This document shows, one piece after another, positions 8,565-17,551 of a stretch of DNA of 64,000 bases; the first letter of the stretch is position 1; each line of letters opens with the position of its first letter. Origin of the DNA: CBDHFN01 sp965262605 (GTDB lineage Bacteria; Pseudomonadota; Alphaproteobacteria; JASGCL01). The position numbers were made by a program, and so were the translations under genes. The notes below the pieces were generated by a model. It was not told where the DNA came from. It ran no database searches and was given only the letters and a program-made list of their open reading frames with translations. The DNA is taken from positions 744,001 through 808,000 of the forward strand of contig CBDHFN010000003.1 in NCBI GenBank assembly GCA_965262605.1, in the 5' to 3' direction.

Positions 8565-9068
8565 ATGACAGCAAAAGAAATTTCATTGAAAATTAACGGG
8601 CAAATTTGGCAAAAATCCATTGAGCCCCGTGAATTATTATCAGATTTTATTCGCAACCATGCGCAATTAACGGGCACGCATGTTGGTTGTGATACTTCGC
8701 AATGCGGGGCTTGCACGATTATTCTTAATGGCGAATCGGTTAAATCATGCGCGGTTTTGGCGATAAGCGCCGATGGCGCGGAAATTACAACGATTGAAGG
8801 CATGGCGAATCATGATGGTTCTTTGGGGATTATTCAGCAAGCTTTTCGTGATTGCCATGGTTTGCAATGCGGGTTTTGCACTCCGGGCATGATTATTTGT
8901 GCTTCGCAAATTATCAAAGATGCGCAAAATAACGGGAAATTCCCGACTGACCAAGAAATTCGCCATGGTCTTGATGGCAATTTATGCCGTTGCACCGGTT
9001 ATCAAAATATTATTGAAGCCGTAAAATCAGCCGCCAAACGCATCATGAATGAGGCGAAAAATGTATAA
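8565..9068 (+). CDS. Molybdenum hydroxylase [2Fe-2S] small subunit (CoxS/XdhC-like)
   Basis: A 167-residue iron-sulphur subunit of the xanthine dehydrogenase/CO dehydrogenase family that passes electrons from the Mo centre to FAD. The N-terminal plant-type ferredoxin cluster is seen as GCDTSQCGAC with Cys42, 47, 50 and a later Cys62; the second cluster uses Cys102/Cys105 (CGFCTPGM) and Cys141/Cys143 (CRCTGYQ). Length is normal. The FAD subunit gene follows with an 8-base overlap. The molybdopterin-binding large subunit that should complete the enzyme is absent from this locus. Confidence 0.93.
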   Translation: MTAKEISLKINGQIWQKSIEPRELLSDFIRNHAQLTGTHVGCDTSQCGACTIILNGESVKSCAVLAISADGAEITTIEGMANHDGSLGIIQQAFRDCHGLQCGFCTPGMIICASQIIKDAQNNGKFPTDQEIRHGLDGNLCRCTGYQNIIEAVKSAAKRIMNEAKNV

Positions 9069-9876
9069 TTTCAATTACCATAAAGCCCATAAAAACGGCA
9101 ATTTATCCGCCCAGCAGTGCGTTGAATTTATTCAAAACAACCCAGATGCAAAATTTTTAGGTGGCGGGCAATCGTTAATTCCAACCTTAAAACAACGACT
9201 TGCCGCGCCCAGTGATTTAATTGACATCCAAGGATTATTTAACGAAATAACCTTAAATGGTGAAATTTTAACCATTGGCGCAACCGCAACCCATGCGCAA
9301 GTTGCCAAAAACACCCTTGTAAGTCAAGCAATTCCCGCGCTTGCCTTATTAGCAGGACAAATTGGTGATAGGCATATTCGCAATCTTGGCACAATTGGTG
9401 GCTCTTTGGCGAATAACGACCCTGCGGCATGTTATCCCGCGGCTTGTCTTGGCTTAAAATCGCAAATTCAAGTCTTAGGCATTGATGGTTTTCGTGAAAT
9501 TGCTAATGATGATTTTTTTCAAGGTATTTTTAGCACATGCTTAGCCGAATCTGATTTAATTACCGCCATTTCGTTTAATAAACCAATTCGGGCTGCTTAT
9601 CAAAAATTCATGCAACCCGCGTCAAGATTTGCCTTAGTCGGTGTCTTTGTCGCCCAATATGCTGATGAAGTGCGTGTCGCCATAACAGGCGCAGGGGGCG
9701 ATGGAGTTTATCGCGATAAAAATATTGAATCGGCGTTAAATAAAAATTATCATGCCGATTCGGTTCCCGATATACGCGATGAAAATCTAACCAGCGATAT
9801 ACACGCGTCCGCCGAATATCGCGCGCATTTAATTAAAATCCTATGCCAAAGGGCAATTAAGGCTTCGTTCAATTAA
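9061..9876 (+). CDS. Molybdenum hydroxylase FAD-binding medium subunit (CoxM-like)
   Basis: FAD subunit of the same hydroxylase, 271 residues from the chosen start. The two FAD-binding loops are clear: FLGGGQSLIPTLKQRLAAP near the N-terminus and RHIRNLGTIGGSLANNDPAA in the middle. The frame opens at 9049, but the start at 9061 (MYNFNYHKA) matches the usual opening of this family. Its last base overlaps the ATG of the LysE-type gene. The specific substrate is unknown without the large subunit. Confidence 0.9.
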   Translation: MYNFNYHKAHKNGNLSAQQCVEFIQNNPDAKFLGGGQSLIPTLKQRLAAPSDLIDIQGLFNEITLNGEILTIGATATHAQVAKNTLVSQAIPALALLAGQIGDRHIRNLGTIGGSLANNDPAACYPAACLGLKSQIQVLGIDGFREIANDDFFQGIFSTCLAESDLITAISFNKPIRAAYQKFMQPASRFALVGVFVAQYADEVRVAITGAGGDGVYRDKNIESALNKNYHADSVPDIRDENLTSDIHASAEYRAHLIKILCQRAIKASFN

Positions 9877-10475
9877 TGTCTATATATTTAATTTCTGTAT
9901 TTAATTTTACCATTGCTTTATTATATACGCCGGGACCGAATAATACGATGTTAATGAATTCGGGGTTGCATTTTGGTTATCGGCGGACTTTGGGGCATTT
10001 AATGGGCATTCAATTTGGTTTTATGAGCCTTAATTTATTGGTTGCCTTGGGTTTGGGGCAGGTATTTTTACTTTATCCGCCGTTGCAAATTTATTTGGCG
10101 ATGATTGGTTCGGCGTATATGGTATATTTGGCGTATTTATCGTGGAATAGCGGCGATATGAAAAATGCCAAGGATAAATTGCGCCCCATGAGTTTCTTGC
10201 AAGCCGCTTTATTCCAATATATTAATCCAAAAGCGTGGATTATCGCCATAGCCGCGCTTACTTCCTATACGCATACCGAATATTTTTCCTATTACCAAGC
10301 CGCCGCCATCGTCATTGGCATTTTCTTTCTTAATGGTTTTGGCTCGTCAAGCTTTTGGGTATTATTGGGAGTAATGGGCGGAAAAATTCTGGCAAAGCGC
10401 CCCGATTTTATTGGATTTGTTAATAAATTTATGGCGTTTTTATTGGTATTATCGGTTATTTTATTGTGGATATAA
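9876..10475 (+). CDS. LysE/RhtB family exporter
   Basis: Inner-membrane protein of 199 residues with about six hydrophobic segments. The N-terminal YTPGPNNTMLMNSGLHFGYRR region and the later AALFQYINPKAWIIAI are LysE-family signatures. Members export amino acids or small metabolites. It starts on the last base of the FAD subunit gene (TAATG), so it is the third gene of this operon. Confidence 0.88.
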   Translation: MSIYLISVFNFTIALLYTPGPNNTMLMNSGLHFGYRRTLGHLMGIQFGFMSLNLLVALGLGQVFLLYPPLQIYLAMIGSAYMVYLAYLSWNSGDMKNAKDKLRPMSFLQAALFQYINPKAWIIAIAALTSYTHTEYFSYYQAAAIVIGIFFLNGFGSSSFWVLLGVMGGKILAKRPDFIGFVNKFMAFLLVLSVILLWI

Positions 10476-10521
10476 GAATCTGGGATTTATGCAAAATCTA
10501 CGCATTACAAGCCAAGAAATG

Positions 10522-10692
10522 TTATTTTCTGACAATATTTGAAAAATAATGCCAATGACTTAATTTTTTTACTTTTAAAGGGTTTTTAAGCCATCGCTCA
10601 TTTAAAATTTGCATTTCTTGAAATAAAGTTTGCTTCGCATCTTTTGACCTTAAAGCTTCAATATAGGCTATTACGGCAAAAAATAAAGTCAT
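10522..10692 (-). CDS. Possible small protein of 56 residues
   Basis: An ATG-started frame of 56 codons on the minus strand, reading MTLFFAVIAYIEALRSKDAK at the start and ending in a basic tail. A stop lies two codons upstream of the ATG. No good ribosome site is seen and no family is recognised. Composition (amphipathic, Trp and His present) is protein-like, so it could be a real small protein or the remnant of a larger gene. Confidence 0.3.
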   Translation of the reverse strand: MTLFFAVIAYIEALRSKDAKQTLFQEMQILNERWLKNPLKVKKLSHWHYFSNIVRK

Positions 10693-10766
10693 CTGCTATA
10701 AGAACGCATGACAAGAAAAACAAACAAGAACATTGAAAAAAACCATGTTTTAATATGATAATTTCC

Positions 10767-10794
10767 TTGCAGTTTAGCAAAATACTACTATAAT
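10767..10794 (+). promoter_or_regulatory. Predicted sigma-70 promoter of the permease operon
   Basis: TTGCAG (10767-10772), 16-base spacer, perfect TATAAT (10789-10794). A start near 10801 gives a short leader that contains the purine-rich AGGGGGGGA ribosome site before the TTG start at 10827. Confidence 0.65.
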
Positions 10795-10826
10795 ATATTT
10801 AATAAATTAGTTTCAGGGGGGGAATT

Positions 10827-11525
10827 TTGGAACATCTTATTGAATATACGCCGATATTGTTAAGTGGGGCTTGGCTGACTTTAAGATTAGCCATTGTTTC
10901 ATTTATTTTTGCTAATATCTTGGGGGCTATGGGGGCGTTTGCGAAAATCAACCAAACCATGCGGCATTTTATTTTGCCATATTATTTGGCAAATTTTTAT
11001 ACATTAGTGGTGCGCGGGATTCCAGATTTAGTCATGATGTTGCTGATATATTATGGCGGACAAAGATTAGTCAATCATATTGCCCCCGAATTTGGTTATA
11101 CCGAAATTATTGATGTAAGCCCATTTATTGCGGGCGTTATAACTTTGGCGTTTATTTTTGGGGCTTATTTAACTGAAGTATTTCGTGGCGCGTTTTTATC
11201 GGTGCCGCGCGGTCAGCTTGAAGCCGCCAAAGCTTTTGGCTTATCGCCGATGCGTTGTTTATATCGCATTATAATGCCGCAAATATTAAAATTCGCGGTG
11301 GCGGGCATTAATAATGTTTGGCAAGTCTTGCTTAAATCAACCGCGTTAGTTTCCGTGATTGGACTGGAAGATTTAGTGGGGGTTGCCGACAAAGCTGGCA
11401 AAAGCGTCCGCGAACCATTTTTATTTTTTGTCGCAATAATTTTGGCGTATTTAATTTTAACGGCGACTTCAAATTTTATGTTTAATAAATTGGAAATTCA
11501 GGTTAATCGGGGGGCTACACGATGA
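10827..11525 (+). CDS. Polar amino-acid ABC transporter permease (HisQ-like)
   Basis: Inner-membrane permease of 232 residues of the His/Lys/Arg/Gln family. The EAA loop that docks the ATPase is visible as GQLEAAKAFGLSPMRCLYRI, preceded by TEVFRGAFLSVPR. The start is TTG, chosen because a strong AGGGGGGGA ribosome site lies 5-13 bases upstream and no ATG gives full length. It overlaps the next permease by 4 bases (ATGA). No ATPase or binding protein gene is adjacent. Confidence 0.9.
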   Translation: MEHLIEYTPILLSGAWLTLRLAIVSFIFANILGAMGAFAKINQTMRHFILPYYLANFYTLVVRGIPDLVMMLLIYYGGQRLVNHIAPEFGYTEIIDVSPFIAGVITLAFIFGAYLTEVFRGAFLSVPRGQLEAAKAFGLSPMRCLYRIIMPQILKFAVAGINNVWQVLLKSTALVSVIGLEDLVGVADKAGKSVREPFLFFVAIILAYLILTATSNFMFNKLEIQVNRGATR

Positions 11526-12205
11526 ATTGGTCTTTGCCCTTACAACATATTGATTGGTATATTGATGGAATTTTTGTATCGTTGGAATTAACTGCGATTT
11601 CTTTATTTATTGGCTTTTGCATTGCGTTACCCATTGGGATATGGCGGGCGAATCACGATGATTATTTGGCAAAATTTCTAGGGGGCTATATTTATATATT
11701 CCGTGGCACGCCGTTATTGGTGCAAACATACTTAATTTATTATGGTTTGGCGCAATTTGAACAAGTGCGCGATTCATTGTTTTGGGATATTTTATCCGAA
11801 GCATATTGGTGCGCTATCATTGCGTTTTCATTGAATACGGGCGCATATACTAGCGAAATTGTGCGCGTCGCGGTTAAGGGCACGCCCTTTGGTGAAATTG
11901 AAGCCGCCAAAGCTCTTGGCTTTACGCAATTGCAAATTATGATGCGCATTATTTTGCCTTCGTCATTTCGGCGCATGATTCCGCATTACAGCAACGAAGT
12001 TGTGCTGATGTTGCATGGTTCGGTCGTGGCATCTATCATCACTATTCAAGATATTTTAGGAGTCGGGCGGCGAATTAATTCTAAATATTATGTCGCTTAT
12101 GAAGGATTTATTTCGGCGGGTATCATATATTTATTACTGACATTTACTATTTTGGGGATTTTCAAATTATGCGAAAAGCGATTTATGCGTCATTTGCATC
12201 GTTGA
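11522..12205 (+). CDS. Polar amino-acid ABC transporter permease (HisM-like)
   Basis: Second permease, 227 residues, partner of the preceding HisQ-like protein. Signatures: FRGTPLLVQTYLIYYG, TSEIVRVAVKG and the EAA loop GEIEAAKALGFTQLQIMMRI. Such pairs form the membrane channel of importers for arginine, lysine, histidine or octopine-type compounds. The next gene follows after 18 bases and is unrelated in function. Confidence 0.9.
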   Translation: MNWSLPLQHIDWYIDGIFVSLELTAISLFIGFCIALPIGIWRANHDDYLAKFLGGYIYIFRGTPLLVQTYLIYYGLAQFEQVRDSLFWDILSEAYWCAIIAFSLNTGAYTSEIVRVAVKGTPFGEIEAAKALGFTQLQIMMRIILPSSFRRMIPHYSNEVVLMLHGSVVASIITIQDILGVGRRINSKYYVAYEGFISAGIIYLLLTFTILGIFKLCEKRFMRHLHR

Positions 12206-12223
12206 GGCATCGTTGAGGTTAAA

Positions 12224-12748
12224 ATGATTGATGAATCTCAATTAAAAGCGATGTTAATTGCGCAAAATATAATTTTTAAGGAATTTAGCCATGAACCTTT
12301 ATTCACTGTGGCGCAATCACAGGTTTTGCGCGGTGAATTGGGCGAAGGGTTTCATTGCAAAAATATGTTTTTGCGCGATAAAGCCAAGCAATATTATCTT
12401 TTGACAATTCAAGAAGACGCGCAGGTTGATTTAAAAAAACTTGCAAAAATTATTGGCGCAAAGGGCAATTTATCTTTTGCAAGCCCCGAAGATTTATGGC
12501 AATATTGCGCGGTGATACCGGGTTCAGTTACGCCTTTGGCTGTGGTTAATGATACGAATAAGTGCGTAAAATTATTGCTGGATAGCGAATTAATACAAGC
12601 AAAAATTTGTTTCGTTCACCCCTTGCGTAATGATAAGACTTTTGGTATAGCTGGAAATGATATAGCGAAATTCTTGGCGCAAACTCATCAATTTTTGACG
12701 ATTGAGCGCGAAGATATTATGAAAAACCCCAAAAATGATGAGGATTAA
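12224..12748 (+). CDS. Prolyl-tRNA editing protein (YbaK/ProX family)
   Basis: A 174-residue stand-alone editing domain that hydrolyses Ala- or Cys-tRNA(Pro) mischarged by prolyl-tRNA synthetase. Family features seen: GEGFHCKNMFLRDKAKQYYLL with the key lysine and the CAVIPGSVTPLAVVND loop (GxxxP motif), and FVHPLRNDKTFGI near the end. It runs directly into ybbN (stop TAA then ATG). Confidence 0.88.
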   Translation: MIDESQLKAMLIAQNIIFKEFSHEPLFTVAQSQVLRGELGEGFHCKNMFLRDKAKQYYLLTIQEDAQVDLKKLAKIIGAKGNLSFASPEDLWQYCAVIPGSVTPLAVVNDTNKCVKLLLDSELIQAKICFVHPLRNDKTFGIAGNDIAKFLAQTHQFLTIEREDIMKNPKNDED

Positions 12749-13774
12749 ATGTTAGATTTATTTGCAAAAAAAACCGCCCCCGCCACGAATCAAGCCATGC
12801 AGCCAATAGCAATGAATCAAGCGGGGCAAATGCCTAAACCTGTGGGTAAAATGGCGGATATTATAGATTCTAATGAACGGCAATTTGGGCAAGATGTTAT
12901 TGAACAATCCATGACGCGCCCTGTGGTTGTAGATTTTTGGGCGCCATGGTGCGGACCATGCAAGCAACTTGGACCAATATTAGAAAAATTAGTCAAGGCA
13001 GAAAAAGGCAAAATAGCCTTAGTTAAAATTAATATTGATGAAAATCAAATGATTGCATCGCAATTACGGATTCAATCTATACCAATGGTATATGCTTTTA
13101 TTGGCGGGCAACCCGTTGATGGCTTTGCGGGGGCTTTGCCCGAATCGCAATTAAAAGGATTTTTTGACAAATTACTGAAAACAGCGGCGCAAATGGGCGT
13201 GGGTGGCGATGCGGGCGATGATATTGGCGCAATAATTGCCCAAGCCCAAGAATTTCTTAACCAAGGTGATGCAGAAACCGCCTTAGAAATTGCCCGTGAA
13301 TTGCATGAAAATATGCCTGAAAATCACGAAATTACGCAATTATTATTGCAATGTATGACGATATTACAATTATTTGCCGAAGCAAAATTAAAGCTTGAAA
13401 CTTTGCCCAAAGAAAGCGAATCATGGCAAGCCGTGATAAGCTTAAAAGCAGCAATGGCGATTTATGATAAAATGCAAAATCAGCCCATGAATGCGTCCAA
13501 CGAAAAATTAAGCCTTTGGCAAAATAACCAAGATATTCAAGCGGGTATTGATGCGGCTTTGGTCATTTATAATAATGGCGAAATTGAACAAGCAATGGAT
13601 TTATTATGCGAAATTTTTGCATTTGAACGCAAGGAACATGCAAAATCAGGCAAAACCGAAGATTGTGAATCGCTTGCCAAGGCAAATATTATTTTATTCT
13701 TTGAATCTTTGGGGCATGCCCACCCCTTGACTATCAAGGGTCGGCGCAAATTATCCAGCATTATGTTTAGCTAA
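12749..13774 (+). CDS. ybbN: Thioredoxin-domain co-chaperone YbbN/CnoX
   Basis: A 341-residue cytosolic protein: a linker of about 45 residues, a thioredoxin fold with the redox motif WCGPCK (Cys68, Cys71), then a TPR-like helical half with LNQGDAETALEIARELHENM. In family members this protein holds unfolded clients and works with GroEL and DnaK. It overlaps the LON-domain gene by one base (TAATG); the ybbN-LON domain pairing is common in alphaproteobacteria. Confidence 0.92.
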   Translation: MLDLFAKKTAPATNQAMQPIAMNQAGQMPKPVGKMADIIDSNERQFGQDVIEQSMTRPVVVDFWAPWCGPCKQLGPILEKLVKAEKGKIALVKINIDENQMIASQLRIQSIPMVYAFIGGQPVDGFAGALPESQLKGFFDKLLKTAAQMGVGGDAGDDIGAIIAQAQEFLNQGDAETALEIARELHENMPENHEITQLLLQCMTILQLFAEAKLKLETLPKESESWQAVISLKAAMAIYDKMQNQPMNASNEKLSLWQNNQDIQAGIDAALVIYNNGEIEQAMDLLCEIFAFERKEHAKSGKTEDCESLAKANIILFFESLGHAHPLTIKGRRKLSSIMFS

Positions 13775-14424
13775 TGAAAACGATTCGCTTATTACCGATT
13801 TTTCCGCTTGGCGATGTAATTTTACCCGTGGGTGGAATTTTGCCATTAAATATTTTTGAAGACCGATATAAGCAAATGCTTAATCATTCTTTGGGGCATA
13901 ATCGGCAAATTATTATCGCGCAACCGATACAAAATTTTATCAATGAATCTAAAATTCCAAATGATGCGGAATTATATTCCATCGCTGGATTGGGGCGCAT
14001 TGTGCATTTTGAAGAAAAACCTAATGGTAATTTCCGAATTACCATGCTGGGCACGCAACGGGTGCGCTTGGTTGAAGAGCATAAGGGCGAGTTAAATTTT
14101 CGCTTGTTTTATGCCGATTTATTCCCCTATCAAAGCGATTTATTGCACCAAGAATATGAAATTCCCGACAAAAAAGATTTTCTTAGATTATATAAATTTT
14201 ATAGTGATTATAATCGCCTGACCATTGATTGGGATGGGTTGCAGATGCTTGAAGATGATAAATTATTATCGGTTTTAGCGATGACTTGCCCGTTTAGCCC
14301 ATCGGAAAAGCAAGCCTTATTGGAATGCGAAACCAACGAATCACGATACGAAAAAATTACCATGTTAATGACCATGGCGATTCATCATAATAATCAGCAT
14401 GATACTAAGGAATATATGCAATGA
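13774..14424 (+). CDS. Lon N-terminal substrate-binding domain protein
   Basis: A 216-residue protein consisting of a LON substrate-binding domain without ATPase or protease parts. Seen: LPIFPLGDVILPVGGILPLNIFE at the start, the GLGRIVHFEEKPNGNFRITM strand region and LGTQRVRLVEE. The function of these stand-alone LON domains is not well known; a role in substrate delivery is possible. Translationally coupled on both sides (TAATG and ATGA). Confidence 0.9.
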   Translation: MKTIRLLPIFPLGDVILPVGGILPLNIFEDRYKQMLNHSLGHNRQIIIAQPIQNFINESKIPNDAELYSIAGLGRIVHFEEKPNGNFRITMLGTQRVRLVEEHKGELNFRLFYADLFPYQSDLLHQEYEIPDKKDFLRLYKFYSDYNRLTIDWDGLQMLEDDKLLSVLAMTCPFSPSEKQALLECETNESRYEKITMLMTMAIHHNNQHDTKEYMQ

Positions 14425-14615
14425 AACCGCACCCACATTTATTGGCGCAATTAGTTTGCCCGCAAACGCATGAACCCCTTGTTTATCAAGACGAATTGCA
14501 AGAATTATGGTGCTTTAAAACCGCGCTTGCTTACCCGATTCAAAACGGCATTCCCTTAATGGTATTACCTGCTGCGCGCCCCTTAACCGAAGAAGAAATG
14601 AAATTAAAACCATGA
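14421..14615 (+). CDS. Trm112-like (UPF0434/YcaR) small protein
   Basis: A 64-residue protein with the family pattern LLAQLVCPQTHEPLVY, then QELWCFKTALAYPIQNGIPLMV. The classical zinc-binding CPxC is reduced to CP here, as in many alphaproteobacterial members. Family members activate methyltransferases or stabilise partner enzymes; the partner here is unknown. It overlaps its neighbours by 4 bases at each end (ATGA), so it sits inside a coupled operon. Confidence 0.88.
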   Translation: MKPHPHLLAQLVCPQTHEPLVYQDELQELWCFKTALAYPIQNGIPLMVLPAARPLTEEEMKLKP

Positions 14616-15238
14616 ATGAAAAATATAGCCATCTGAGCGAAGCAGAATTAAACGCGCATCACGCGCAAAAAATGGCAAAAAAAAATGAAGCCAGACATAA
14701 AATGATGGCGAAAATCCAGCAAACCAAAGGGCTTATCATGGTTTATACTGGCAAAGGTAAAGGTAAAACTACGGCGGCAATGGGATTGGCTTTAAGGGCG
14801 CTTGGGCGCGGCAAACGGGTTGGTATCGTCCAATTTGTCAAAGGCGCAATGGACACGGGGGAACGCATCATGTTTGCCAAAATGGAAAATATCTTGATTC
14901 AAGCCATGGGCGATGGTTTTACTTGGAATACGCAAAACCGCGCCCAAGACATTGCTTCGGCACAAAAAGCGTGGGATTTTGCTTTAAGCTTAATCAATAA
15001 CCCCGAATATGACTTGATTATTTTAGACGAAATAAACATTGTGCTTAAATATGAATATTTAGAAATTGCCAAAATATGCGAAGCCTTGCAAAATAAACGC
15101 CCCGATTTGCATATTGTCTTAACCGGACGAAACGCCCGCGAAGAAATTGTGCAATTAGCCGATTTAGTCACCGAATGCACCGAAATTAAACATCCTTTTA
15201 AATCAGGAATCAAGGCGCAAGAAGCGATTGAATACTAG
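14612..15238 (+). CDS. cobO: Cob(I)yrinic acid a,c-diamide adenosyltransferase
   Basis: A 208-residue CobO/CobA/BtuR-type enzyme that adds the 5'-deoxyadenosyl group to cobalt(I) corrinoids. The modified P-loop YTGKGKGKTTA (about 45-55), ALGRGKRVGIVQFVKG, LIILDEINIVLKY and VLTGRNA are family signatures. No other cobalamin genes lie in the window, so it may serve salvage of imported corrinoids. Confidence 0.95.
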   Translation: MNEKYSHLSEAELNAHHAQKMAKKNEARHKMMAKIQQTKGLIMVYTGKGKGKTTAAMGLALRALGRGKRVGIVQFVKGAMDTGERIMFAKMENILIQAMGDGFTWNTQNRAQDIASAQKAWDFALSLINNPEYDLIILDEINIVLKYEYLEIAKICEALQNKRPDLHIVLTGRNAREEIVQLADLVTECTEIKHPFKSGIKAQEAIEY

Positions 15239-15242
15239 AATC

Positions 15243-16661
15243 ATGATGAAATATATCGCGATATTTAGTGTTTTATTAACCCTTAGCGCGTGCGCTGGCT
15301 TAAAGCAAGCCCAAGATTCCAAAAATTTTCACCAAGATATTGCCAAAGCCGATTACGCGAAAGCCGCAAAAATTTATAGCGATACTAAAGATAAAGATTT
15401 AGATTTGTTAGCCTTATTAAATTTAGCGACTTTGGATAAAATTCAAAAAAATTATTCATTAAGCAACCAAAGATTTGATTTAGCCGAAAGCAAGATTTTA
15501 TGGACAAGCGATAGCGTGGAAACTATCGGCGATGTTGGTAAATATAGTTTGGAATTATTGTCAAGCGATTTAATTTCTGATTATAAAGGACATATTTTTG
15601 AAGGCGTATTGGTGAATTTATTCAAAGCCACTAATTATATGATATTGCAAGAAAATGAAAAAGCCCGCATTGAATTTAACCGCGCCGATATTCGTTCGCA
15701 AAACGCGATTTTTCAGCTTGGCGAAAAAGTTAACCAGCTTAAAAAAGCCCCAGAAAAACCCGACCAAGCCGCCAAATTGCTCATTGAACGAACTTTGCAA
15801 GATTCCGATTTATTGCAACGCAAGCAAGCGGTTAGCAATATTGGCAGTTATAAAAATTTGCGCACCGCATATGGTGAATATCTGCATGGTATTTTTCGTA
15901 TGAATACTGGTGATTATAATAAAGCCGCCGATTTATTGCGCAACGCCGATGTATTAAGCAATGGCAATATTTATGTCCGCGAAGAATGGCTCCGTGCCGA
16001 AAATTACGCCAATATAAACGCCAATAAATCAGCCCCAGAGCCAAAAATATATATTATTGTGGAAGATGGCGTGGGTCCTAAATTGAAAGAATTCCGCAAA
16101 GATGTTTTTGTCCCTGCTTATCAGGGGGAATTTTTTTCAATCGCTTTTCCCGAATTTGTCAAGGGCACGCCCGCGTTTGGCGGGCAATATCAAGCGCAAT
16201 CCAACGGGCAAAAATACCCCATCATGCCAATTTTGGACTTAAATGCTTATGTTAATACCGAATTTAGTGCCGAATATGATGCTATTGTCAATAAAGCCAT
16301 CGCCTCATCGGTGATTAAATTTATTGCCCAAGTCGGCACAAAAGCTGTGCTTAATAATAATAGTCAACAAAAAAATTCATTAGCATCGGCTTTATTGGGG
16401 GTGGTTGTCTCGGCTTCGGTGGTGGCAACAACCCATGCTGATACGCGCATTTGGTCAAGCTTGCCCAATAGCATTAATATCGCGAATTTCGCCCGCAATA
16501 ACGCCGAACAAATTGAGATTATAACACCATTAGGTTCACAAATATTGGAATTACCGCACGCAAGCGCCCAAGAAATCGCTAGCTCAGTTTTAATCACCAT
16601 CAAAGCCCCTGCTAAAAATCCCCCGATTATCAGCGTCGCTTTGATTAATAACGCGAATTAA
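15243..16661 (+). CDS. Putative lipoprotein of the COG3014 type
   Basis: A 472-residue exported lipoprotein. The signal peptide MMKYIAIFSVLLTLSAC ends in an LSAC lipobox, placing the lipidated cysteine at residue 17. The mature part begins with TPR-like helices (about 25-250: LALLNLATLDK, EKARIEFNRADIR, GDYNKAADLLRNADVL), followed by a beta-rich region and a Gly/Val/Ala-rich hydrophobic stretch (LLGVVVSASVVATTHADTR). The architecture matches COG3014 lipoproteins of unknown role. The start at 15243 is chosen so that the signal peptide is normal; the frame opens at 15228. Confidence 0.8.
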   Translation: MMKYIAIFSVLLTLSACAGLKQAQDSKNFHQDIAKADYAKAAKIYSDTKDKDLDLLALLNLATLDKIQKNYSLSNQRFDLAESKILWTSDSVETIGDVGKYSLELLSSDLISDYKGHIFEGVLVNLFKATNYMILQENEKARIEFNRADIRSQNAIFQLGEKVNQLKKAPEKPDQAAKLLIERTLQDSDLLQRKQAVSNIGSYKNLRTAYGEYLHGIFRMNTGDYNKAADLLRNADVLSNGNIYVREEWLRAENYANINANKSAPEPKIYIIVEDGVGPKLKEFRKDVFVPAYQGEFFSIAFPEFVKGTPAFGGQYQAQSNGQKYPIMPILDLNAYVNTEFSAEYDAIVNKAIASSVIKFIAQVGTKAVLNNNSQQKNSLASALLGVVVSASVVATTHADTRIWSSLPNSINIANFARNNAEQIEIITPLGSQILELPHASAQEIASSVLITIKAPAKNPPIISVALINNAN

Positions 16662-16690
16662 TTTTAATTTCCATGGTTTCGTTCTAATTT

Positions 16691-17548
16691 TCACAGCATT
16701 TTAATGGCTTGGTTTAGGGTGGGATATTGAAATTCAAAACCAGTTTCAAGCAAAGCTTGCGGGAAGACACGCTGTCCATTGAGCAATAATGCCTCGCCCA
16801 TTTCACCAAATAAAAACTTCACCGCCACCGCAGATAAAGGAATAATGCTAGGGCGTTTATATCGTTTCGCGATAATTTTTGTAAATTCTTGATTCGTGAT
16901 GGGTTCGGGTGCCGTGATATTATATATGCCCGTGTAATTTTTATCAATAATATGATTAATGGCGCGAATCGCATCTGTGATAGTAATCCACGATAAATAT
17001 TGTTTACCTGTGCCGATTCTGCCGCCTATACCGCATTTAATCGGCAAGGACATTTGCGGATAAGCCCCGCCATTTTTCGCCAATATCACGCCAAATCTTA
17101 ATATCGCCAAAGGTATTTTATACGAATCGCCAATATTTTGGGCGCATTCTTCCCATTTTGCGCATAAATCATGGGTAAATTCAATATGAAAAGGGGAATT
17201 TTCGGTTAAAATTTCGTCTTGATTTGAGCCATAAAAACCAATAGCCGAGGCACTTAGCATGAATTTCGGCTTTTGTTTTAACCTTGCGATTAAATTTCCG
17301 CATTGTCTTGTGCAGTCAAGCCGTGAATTGACGATAATTTCCCGATTTTTCTGATTCCATTTTTTATTAATGGGTGCGCCTGCTAAATTAACAATGCCAT
17401 CTATGATGGCGTCATCGGGAATTTCGGATAAATCATTAATATAATCCGAATTATTTTTACGGCTTAATATGATAAAATTATCTTGCGCCCTTGATTGCCT
17501 TAAATATGAACCAATAAAACCCGTGCCACCCGTAATTAAAATATTCAC
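16691..17548 (-). CDS. TIGR01777-type NAD-dependent epimerase/SDR protein
   Basis: A 285-residue extended short-chain dehydrogenase-like protein (YfcH/SulA-like). The Rossmann start MNILITGGTGFIGSYL, LSASAIGFYGS, and the C-terminal DUF1731-like end (GQRVFPQALLETGFEFQYP) identify the family. Its activity is not known. It starts 4 bases after clpP ends, so it forms the tail of the tRNA-tig-clpP unit. Confidence 0.9.
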   Translation of the reverse strand: MNILITGGTGFIGSYLRQSRAQDNFIILSRKNNSDYINDLSEIPDDAIIDGIVNLAGAPINKKWNQKNREIIVNSRLDCTRQCGNLIARLKQKPKFMLSASAIGFYGSNQDEILTENSPFHIEFTHDLCAKWEECAQNIGDSYKIPLAILRFGVILAKNGGAYPQMSLPIKCGIGGRIGTGKQYLSWITITDAIRAINHIIDKNYTGIYNITAPEPITNQEFTKIIAKRYKRPSIIPLSAVAVKFLFGEMGEALLLNGQRVFPQALLETGFEFQYPTLNQAIKML

Positions 17549-17551
17549 TTA

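Larger units (their letters stand above)
10476..10826. other. Intergenic gap with one doubtful small ORF and a promoter
   Basis: 351 bases between the LysE-type gene and the permease pair. Apart from the small leftward ORF at 10522-10692 and the rightward promoter at 10767-10794, nothing was recognised. Confidence 0.6.
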
